From: an uncultured Chitinophagaceae bacterium
Lineage (GTDB): Bacteria; Bacteroidota; Bacteroidia; Chitinophagales; Chitinophagaceae
DNA: 46,522 nt
Reading direction: 5' to 3'
Assembly (NCBI GenBank): GCA_903884185.1
Contig: CAISDV010000113.1
Coordinates: 1-46,522 of the forward strand
A program made the translations under genes and the position numbers. The notes under the pieces are model-generated. The model saw nothing but the letters and a program-made list of their open reading frames with translations. It was not told the origin of the DNA and searched no databases. Positions 41,831-46,522 of the stretch are shown piece by piece; position 1 is the first letter of the stretch, and every line of letters begins with the position of its first letter.

Positions 41831-42802
41831 TCAAGATTCCTGCCAGAAACCCATTTTACCAAACTTCTCTATACGTTGATTGATCCTTGTGTTTGGGTCT
41901 ATGCTTTTGAGTTCGGGCAAAACATTGATAAGATATTTTTTTAGGTATACGGCAGCATCATTATAATCCCAATGTGCTCCACCAATAGGCTCTGGAATTA
42001 TTTCATCAACCAATCCAAATCCTTTCATATCAATAGCTGTTAAACGCAATTGCTCCGCTGCAGTTTCTTTCTTTTCCCAGCTACGCCATAAAATGGTGCT
42101 GCAATTTTCAGGAGAGATAACGGTGTACCAGGAATTCTCCAGCATACATACCCTGTCACCCACCCCTATACCTAAAGCGCCGCCACTTGCACCTTCGCCA
42201 ATGATCACACAGATCACAGGTACTTTTAAGCGGATCATTTCATAAATATTCCTGGCGATCGCTTCACCTTGTCCGCGTTCTTCTGCTTCCAAACCGGGAA
42301 ATGCACCCGGAGTATCAATTAAAGTAATGATAGGCTTATTAAATTTTTCAGCGAGGCGCATCAGCCTCAATGCTTTTCTGTAGCCCTCAGGATTGGCCAT
42401 TCCAAAATTGCGCATCTGGCGCATTTTAGTATTGCTTCCTTTTTGCTGGCCTATCACCATAACTGTTTCACCATCCAATTGAGCAAAGCCACCCACCATT
42501 GCTTTATCGTCTTTTACATTCCTGTCGCCATGCAGTTCCAGGAAACCTGAAAATGTTTTCTCAATATATTTAAGAGTATAAGGCCTGTCGGGATGCCTGC
42601 TCAATTGCACCCGTTGCCACGGGGTAAGATGGCTTGTGATCTCCTTTCTTTTTTCAATAATGGCACCTTCCATTTTCCCGATGGTCTCGCTCATATCTAT
42701 TTTGCTCTTCTCGGCTGTCTGTTTCAATTTATCGATCTCTTCATACAGCGTTTTGATAGGCTGTTCAAAATCGAGAAACTGCCTGTTCGGGTACTGTGGC
42801 AT
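41831..42802 (-). CDS. accA: AccA, acetyl-CoA carboxylase carboxyltransferase alpha subunit
   Basis: AccA, with AccD, transfers the carboxyl group from biotin to acetyl-CoA to give malonyl-CoA for fatty-acid synthesis. The 323-aa protein begins with a coiled-coil-like region ([19 protein letters not shown]). It continues with the crotonase-like core: [60 protein letters not shown] and [10 protein letters not shown]. Length and motifs are typical. Confidence 0.97.
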   Translation of the reverse strand: MPQYPNRQFLDFEQPIKTLYEEIDKLKQTAEKSKIDMSETIGKMEGAIIEKRKEITSHLTPWQRVQLSRHPDRPYTLKYIEKTFSGFLELHGDRNVKDDKAMVGGFAQLDGETVMVIGQQKGSNTKMRQMRNFGMANPEGYRKALRLMRLAEKFNKPIITLIDTPGAFPGLEAEERGQGEAIARNIYEMIRLKVPVICVIIGEGASGGALGIGVGDRVCMLENSWYTVISPENCSTILWRSWEKKETAAEQLRLTAIDMKGFGLVDEIIPEPIGGAHWDYNDAAVYLKKYLINVLPELKSIDPNTRINQRIEKFGKMGFWQES

Positions 42803-42858
42803 AGTTTTACCGGGATTAAGTTGGTAAAATTACGGGAAGCAGGTTTTTCATGAAAAGA

Positions 42859-42891
42859 TTTGTTTTCAAAAAGGCGTTACCCTTATCTTTG
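42859..42891 (+). promoter_or_regulatory. Predicted promoter of tRNA-Asp
   Basis: TTTG (42859-42862) is followed after 21 nt by TATCTTTG (42884-42891), a perfect -7 match to TAnnTTTG. The predicted start lies about 35 nt before the mature tRNA. Confidence 0.7.
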
Positions 42892-42929
42892 CCGTCCTGA
42901 AAATGAGTGGTTTTACCATTTATTTGGAA

Positions 42930-43003
42930 GGATCGGTAGTTCAGTTGGTTAGAATGCCGCCCTGTCACGGCGGAGGTCGCGGGTTCGAGTCCCGTCCGGT
43001 CCG
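42930..43003 (+). tRNA. tRNA-Asp (anticodon GUC)
   Basis: This is a complete 74-nt cloverleaf. The acceptor stem is GGATCGG/CCGGTCC with discriminator G, the D-arm is GTTC/GAAT with one G-U pair, the anticodon stem is CCGCC/GGCGG, the loop is CTGTCAC with anticodon GTC (42964-42966), and the T-loop is TTCGAGT. CCA is not encoded. It marks the border between core genes and the putative mobile region, and the 3' half of a tRNA is a common attachment site. Confidence 0.97.
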
Positions 43004-43018
43004 CTTACTTTTCTCTAG

Positions 43019-43047
43019 AACCCGCACTGGATGCGGGTTTTGTTTTT
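43019..43047 (+). terminator. Intrinsic terminator after tRNA-Asp
   Basis: The 8-bp stem AACCCGCA (43019-43026) / TGCGGGTT (43032-43039) with a CTGGA loop is followed by TTGTTTTTTT, a strong plus-strand terminator. Next to it is a direct repeat TTTTTTACTCTAT (two copies from about 43043) of unknown role. Confidence 0.88.
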
Positions 43048-43143
43048 TTACTCTATTTTTTACTCTATCTCAAACATTTTAACACTCTGTCTTTACGTCA
43101 CTTCACATGTGTTTTGTAAATTTACGGTAGAAAAATGTGAATT

Positions 43144-43932
43144 ATGGATTTGAAGATTTTGCATCCTGTAGAATCATCGGAAAAAAATTACAAATGGAAA
43201 GACAAACTAAACGGTTTAACCGGGCATTTGAGTTGTCGTTTCCTGGAATGGTCAGCCTGGTATAACATGGATATCCCGCAACGACTGTTGGGTCATTACC
43301 GTTTATATAAACTTTTTAAAACTGAAAACGATCCTGCCACCGCTAATGGCGTTGCCATACCATTGGCCTATATAGTCAGTTATAGGGCTTCCCATGGGGT
43401 TAAATATGCTCTTTCCTCAATCATGGCCTCCATCTATTATATTTTTACGTTTGGCAAAAGATATTCCCCTTTGCAAATCGAAGGTATTAACCGCTTACTG
43501 GTAACCGATAAAGCGGTTATTCTACAGGAATTTTTGCAAGATGCGGATAAAGATTTCGCGCAGGCCTTATCAAATGCCGTTGCACAAATTGGTTCTCCTT
43601 ATTTTGTTGATAAGGCAAACAACAGGCTAACATTTATTCAGCAGAACAAAAATGAGTATAACCATCATTTTAATGAATATAATACGGTTCAACCTGCGAT
43701 TAATGGAGTAAAGGGGAAAGAGAAAGGCGTTTTTTCAAAAAAACAATTACTCATTCTTTTTGATCTGCTTTCTGAAAACGGGGCTATTGATAAAATAGAT
43801 TATTCCAAGCCCAACAGGTTTGAAAGCATCGCAAGTATGTTGCAGGCGGTTTCCGGTAAAAGCAAAGACTCCATACTGGAACAACTCAAAGATACCCGTA
43901 GCGATGGATTGTATTCATTTCAATGTATGTAA
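43144..43932 (+). CDS. Unknown protein, first gene of the putative island
   Basis: This 262-aa protein has no family I can name. The N-terminus has WKDKLNGLTGHLSCRFLEWSAWYNMDIP. The middle has a hydrophobic helix-like YALSSIMASIYYIFTFGKRY and EGINRLLVTDKAVILQEFLQDADK. The C-terminal 60 residues (FSKKQLLILFDLLSENGAID...FESIASMLQAV) faintly recall the C-terminal helical part of RteC-like proteins of Bacteroidota mobile elements. That resemblance is weak. It is the first gene after tRNA-Asp, which suggests cargo or regulation of an element. TAAATTTA about 22 nt before the ATG could be a -7 box. Confidence 0.65.
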   Translation: MDLKILHPVESSEKNYKWKDKLNGLTGHLSCRFLEWSAWYNMDIPQRLLGHYRLYKLFKTENDPATANGVAIPLAYIVSYRASHGVKYALSSIMASIYYIFTFGKRYSPLQIEGINRLLVTDKAVILQEFLQDADKDFAQALSNAVAQIGSPYFVDKANNRLTFIQQNKNEYNHHFNEYNTVQPAINGVKGKEKGVFSKKQLLILFDLLSENGAIDKIDYSKPNRFESIASMLQAVSGKSKDSILEQLKDTRSDGLYSFQCM

Positions 43933-44050
43933 TACCATTCATTTAAACTCTCATACTTTCTATATGATTCGCCACTTTGATCTGTATATTATATAGGGTG
44001 ATTCATTGTTTATACCGATATATTTTTTTCTCTATTTCTGCGTTATAGAG

Positions 44051-44155
44051 ATGGAACAAAAAAAAATCATCAAAAACATTGAACTTTCAAAAAAACAGAA
44101 AGCTGAGTACCGGAAAATTTGTCAGTGGTACATTTTGTTTTCTGAATTATCGTAA
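44051..44155 (+). CDS. Possible small protein (34 aa)
   Basis: A 35-codon frame starts at ATG 44051 with a lysine-rich N-terminus (EQKKIIKNIELSKKQKAEYRK) and ends WYILFSELS. Its last 9 nt overlap the end of the minus-strand gene. Codon use is unremarkable, and it could be a remnant or chance frame. Confidence 0.3.
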   Translation: MEQKKIIKNIELSKKQKAEYRKICQWYILFSELS

Positions 44156-44455
44156 AGCATCGCTGTTAAAAATTTTAGGACTGCTGGCACCATACTTTCG
44201 GATATTATCCTTAAAATCCATCCACAAGCGGATATTGTAGTCTGCTATTTCCAGCAACTCTTCGGGCGTTAATTTGTGAGGATTCATAACGGCAGGGGTG
44301 GATTTATCTTCCGGTTGCTGCTGGCCAGAAGAAAAAATATTGGGAGCATACCCTTCCCCGAGTTCTAAGCTTTTGCCAATTGCCACGCTGTTGCCGAACA
44401 ATTTGATTTGTTTGCCTGTGTTTAAAATCAAGGTTCTTCTTTTAAAATCTGTCAT
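44147..44455 (-). CDS. Unknown 102-aa protein downstream of the HTH gene
   Basis: This small soluble protein of 102 aa has no recognised family. It starts MTDFKRRTLILNTGKQIKLFGN, has a low-complexity middle (SSGQQQPEDKSTPA) and a helical end (LTPEELLEIADYNIRLWMDF). It follows the HTH gene by 58 nt on the same strand and is probably co-transcribed with it, so a role in the element's regulation or excision is plausible. Inference from position only. Confidence 0.65.
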   Translation of the reverse strand: MTDFKRRTLILNTGKQIKLFGNSVAIGKSLELGEGYAPNIFSSGQQQPEDKSTPAVMNPHKLTPEELLEIADYNIRLWMDFKDNIRKYGASSPKIFNSDALR

Positions 44456-44513
44456 AGTTGTTGTTTTAAAATGTTATTTGAATATTTTTTTGATGGGACT
44501 GGTGAAAAGAAAA

Positions 44514-44873
44514 TCAACCTGTTTTCGTACTACCTGCATCCTGAGCCAAGGGCTTTACCGATAGCTGTTTTTGCAACTGCACCACTTGTTCCCGAAAGAA
44601 AAAGCGCCGGGACTTAATTTTAAAAGATTGGAGCAACTCCGACTTTCGCCAGTCATTAATTGTCTGCCGGCTCACATTAAAAATCTTTTGAACTTCTTTG
44701 GAGGATAGAAAAGGCGAATCTTCGTTTGAATGGAAATGATCAGCCGGGACATTGGCTGATACCACTTCCCTGATCTTTTTGTCAATCAGGCCTTCAAATA
44801 ACCTGATGAGTTCCTGCGGTTTTTGTATTAACAAAAACGGAGCCGCTCCATTTGCATTTGCTTCTTGTTCCAT
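44514..44873 (-). CDS. Excisionase-type helix-turn-helix protein
   Basis: This 119-aa protein has a winged-helix/MerR-like DNA-binding segment at about residues 55-105: FLSSKEVQKIFNVSRQTIND followed by WRKSELLQSFKI and RRFFFREQVVQLQ, the HTH_17 (excisionase) pattern. The N-terminal half is helical (LIRLFEGLIDKKIREVV). Such proteins direct excision or repress element genes. It diverges from the primase-helicase gene, with two palindromes in the shared gap, and may bind them. Confidence 0.85.
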   Translation of the reverse strand: MEQEANANGAAPFLLIQKPQELIRLFEGLIDKKIREVVSANVPADHFHSNEDSPFLSSKEVQKIFNVSRQTINDWRKSELLQSFKIKSRRFFFREQVVQLQKQLSVKPLAQDAGSTKTG

Positions 44874-44953
44874 GCTATAAAATTTACAAGAGCAAAATAA
44901 GCGTGTAAAAAGAGGTGAATATTTTCAGATCGTCCTGAAAAAATAAGTGACTG

Positions 44954-44998
44954 AAACTGAATTAGTTTGACAGGGATTTACAGAACTGTTAAGTTCTG
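44954..44998. promoter_or_regulatory. Two palindromes in the divergent HTH/primase-helicase gap (candidate operators)
   Basis: AAACT-GAATT-AGTTT (44954-44968) and CAGAACT-GTTA-AGTTCTG (44981-44998, perfect 7-bp arms) lie close together. The second sits 18 nt upstream of the predicted -7 box of the primase-helicase gene, over its -33 region. That placement suits a repressor site, perhaps for the divergent HTH protein. Confidence 0.55.
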
Positions 44999-45015
44999 GG
45001 GCGCTATTCTTATCT

Positions 45016-45023
45016 TAGATTTG
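45016..45023 (+). promoter_or_regulatory. Predicted -7 box of the primase-helicase gene
   Basis: TAGATTTG is a perfect match to TAnnTTTG, 17 nt before the ATG. The -33 element is poor (no TTTG at the expected distance), which would fit a regulated promoter. Confidence 0.5.
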
Positions 45024-45040
45024 TTTGCAATCAAAGAAAA

Positions 45041-46522
45041 ATGAAACAAAACCTGGAAGTATTCAAATCTCTTTTTAAAGGAAGAGAAGATGTTTTTGCT
45101 ATCCGTTGGGAGAAAGGAGATAAAAGCGGGTATGTCCCCGCTTATGATCTGAATTGGGAGGAGTTTAGGGTACACAAAGTAAAAGGTGGCAGTTTAAAAG
45201 ATTTTGCGAATAAAAAATATGCAGTTTTAACTGAGATAAGACTTGCCAACCACTTGTCCGGTAAAGAAATTGTTGGTATTTATCCGCTATTACAAGACAA
45301 TACATCCTGGTTTATTGCGGCTGATTTTGATCAATCAACTTCAAAAACCAAATGGTGGGTGGATGAATGTCAGGCATTCATCCTGGAATGCGAAAAGCAT
45401 CCCCTGCCTGTTTACCTCGAACGTTCCAGGTCTGGCAACGGCGGTCATGTCTGGATGTTTTTTGAACATACATACCCAGCTTTTAAAAGCAGGCGGATCT
45501 TTTCTCATCTTTTGAATACTTCAGGTGTTCTCTCTGGTATGGATAAAAGCTCCAATTTTGACCGATTTTTCCCGAACCAGGATGAACACAGCGCCAAAGG
45601 TCTCGGAAATTTAATCGCCCTTCCCCTGCAAGCCAAAGCACTGGAAAACGGCAATGCCTGTTTTATCAATCCTCAAAACTCAGAACCCTTTGCTGACCAA
45701 TGGGCATTCCTGCGCGCCGTACAAAAGGTGAAAATCGAAGAATTGGATGGGTTGTATGAGGCTATTATCAATAAGGAGACCAGAATAAATCTACCAAATG
45801 GGAAATTGCAGATCACGCTCAGCAATCAAATCGTATTGCCGCGCCTTGGTCTAAATCCATTACTCGTAAAATATCTAAGAGACAATCTCAATTTTATCAA
45901 CACAGATTATATTATCCGCAAACGCGCCGGGAAAAATACCTACAATACGGAAGGGTATTTCAAAACGGTGGAAGAAAAAGAGGATACTATTGTTATACCA
46001 AGAGGTGTTATTGGAAGATTGCTCCGTTATTGCCATGAACAAAGTATAAGCTACCAGCTTGATGATAAAAGAATAAAATTGGAACCGATTAGGTTCAACT
46101 CTTCTGTTTCACTATTCGATTACCAACAACCGGCTGTTGACATTACGGACAAAAAGGACTTCGGCGTTATTGTGGCTCCGCCCGGCGCTGGCAAAACAGT
46201 AATAGGTCTGGAAATTATCGCAAGAAAGCAGCAGCCTGCACTGATCATTGTACACCGCAGACAATTGTTTAATCAGTGGGTGGAGAGGATCCAGTCATTT
46301 TTGGGTATCCCAAAATTTCGCATTGGAAGAATCGAAGGGGGAAAATATGAAATTGGCGAGGAGATTACAGTAGCCATGGTACAGAGTTTACAAGCTTCAA
46401 ATCCAAACGACAAAGACAAACTATACCGCTCATTTGGAACCATTATAGTAGATGAATGCCACCATATCCCGGCCAAAACATTTAGAGAAGTGATACAAGA
46501 TTTTCATTCCTATTATCTCTAC
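45041..46522 (+). CDS. Primase-helicase of TOTE-conflict-system type (partial, C-terminus off window)
   Basis: The frame is open from ATG 45041 to the window edge (494 codons). The N-terminal part (about residues 15-230) looks like an archaeo-eukaryotic primase-type domain: the metal pair D95-F-D97 in WFIAADFDQS, then SGNGGHVWMFF (131-141, with the His expected in this fold) and DRFFPNQDEH. An SF2 helicase starts at about 365: Walker A APPGAGKT (379-386), VHRRQLFNQW and Walker B VDECHH (Asp471). The linker may hold a winged helix. This order matches the primase-helicase of TOTE conflict systems, thought to act against invading or selfish DNA. The helicase part is certain, and the TOTE assignment is by recalled resemblance. 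Confidence 0.82.
   Translation, partial: MKQNLEVFKSLFKGREDVFAIRWEKGDKSGYVPAYDLNWEEFRVHKVKGGSLKDFANKKYAVLTEIRLANHLSGKEIVGIYPLLQDNTSWFIAADFDQSTSKTKWWVDECQAFILECEKHPLPVYLERSRSGNGGHVWMFFEHTYPAFKSRRIFSHLLNTSGVLSGMDKSSNFDRFFPNQDEHSAKGLGNLIALPLQAKALENGNACFINPQNSEPFADQWAFLRAVQKVKIEELDGLYEAIINKETRINLPNGKLQITLSNQIVLPRLGLNPLLVKYLRDNLNFINTDYIIRKRAGKNTYNTEGYFKTVEEKEDTIVIPRGVIGRLLRYCHEQSISYQLDDKRIKLEPIRFNSSVSLFDYQQPAVDITDKKDFGVIVAPPGAGKTVIGLEIIARKQQPALIIVHRRQLFNQWVERIQSFLGIPKFRIGRIEGGKYEIGEEITVAMVQSLQASNPNDKDKLYRSFGTIIVDECHHIPAKTFREVIQDFHSYYLY

Noticed and set aside
43004-43143. Search for an integrase gene or fragment next to tRNA-Asp
   Set aside because: Neither strand has an open frame with recombinase motifs here; only a terminator, a short direct repeat and a likely promoter are seen.
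45243-45515. 90-codon plus-strand frame inside the primase-helicase gene
   Set aside because: It is out of frame with the long open frame from 45041 that carries the primase and helicase motifs.

Overview
The window looks like the chromosome of a member of the Bacteroidota, most likely a Chitinophagaceae-type bacterium. The evidence is promoters of the form TTTG-N20/21-TAnnTTTG, starts without obvious Shine-Dalgarno sequences, families typical of the phylum (DUF4251, DUF4954, TonB-domain lipoproteins, ECF42 sigma factor with a DGPF/YCII partner) and moderate G+C. The genus is inference.

Region 1 (1-15.8 kb) is an amino-acid biosynthesis block, almost all on the minus strand. In transcription order it reads hisL-hisG-hisD-hisC-[PQQ-type sugar dehydrogenase]-[cytochrome c]-hisB, then a plus-strand amidohydrolase, then trpL-trpE-G-D-C-F-B-A-hisH-hisA, which runs off the left edge. 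Both halves start with a short leader peptide too small for normal gene calling. trpL is a 19-residue peptide with three consecutive Trp codons. hisL is a 15-residue peptide with the run His-Ile-His-His-His. Each is followed by a terminator hairpin and a competing antiterminator pairing, so both look like classical translation-coupled attenuators. The two leader starts lie exactly 9 nt from near-identical promoter -7 boxes, so the transcripts should be almost leaderless. The late his genes sit behind trpA and may be under tryptophan control.

Region 2 (16-42.8 kb) is general chromosome. It holds an ankyrin protein, small accessory enzymes, and a Fic enzyme facing tail-to-tail a 51-residue VbhA-like antitoxin with the SxxxEG inhibitory motif. 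It continues with a glutamyl-type S9 peptidase, a papain-like peptidase, the DGPF/ECF42/flavin-reductase cluster, lysoplasmalogenase, GNAT proteins, a TonB-domain lipoprotein, a DUF5077-DUF3472-FKBP fusion, a tiny SET protein, MgtE, a fatty-acid desaturase, GlmS with DUF4954, Cmk, DapA and AccA. Several families of short intergenic repeats are scattered here. They often abut stop codons, and one has been absorbed in frame into trpE.

Region 3 (42.9 kb to the end) starts with tRNA-Asp(GUC) and looks like the left end of an integrated element. It has unknown proteins, an excisionase-like HTH protein, paired palindromes between divergent genes, and the N-terminal 494 codons of a primase-helicase resembling those of the TOTE conflict systems. 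No integrase lies inside the window.
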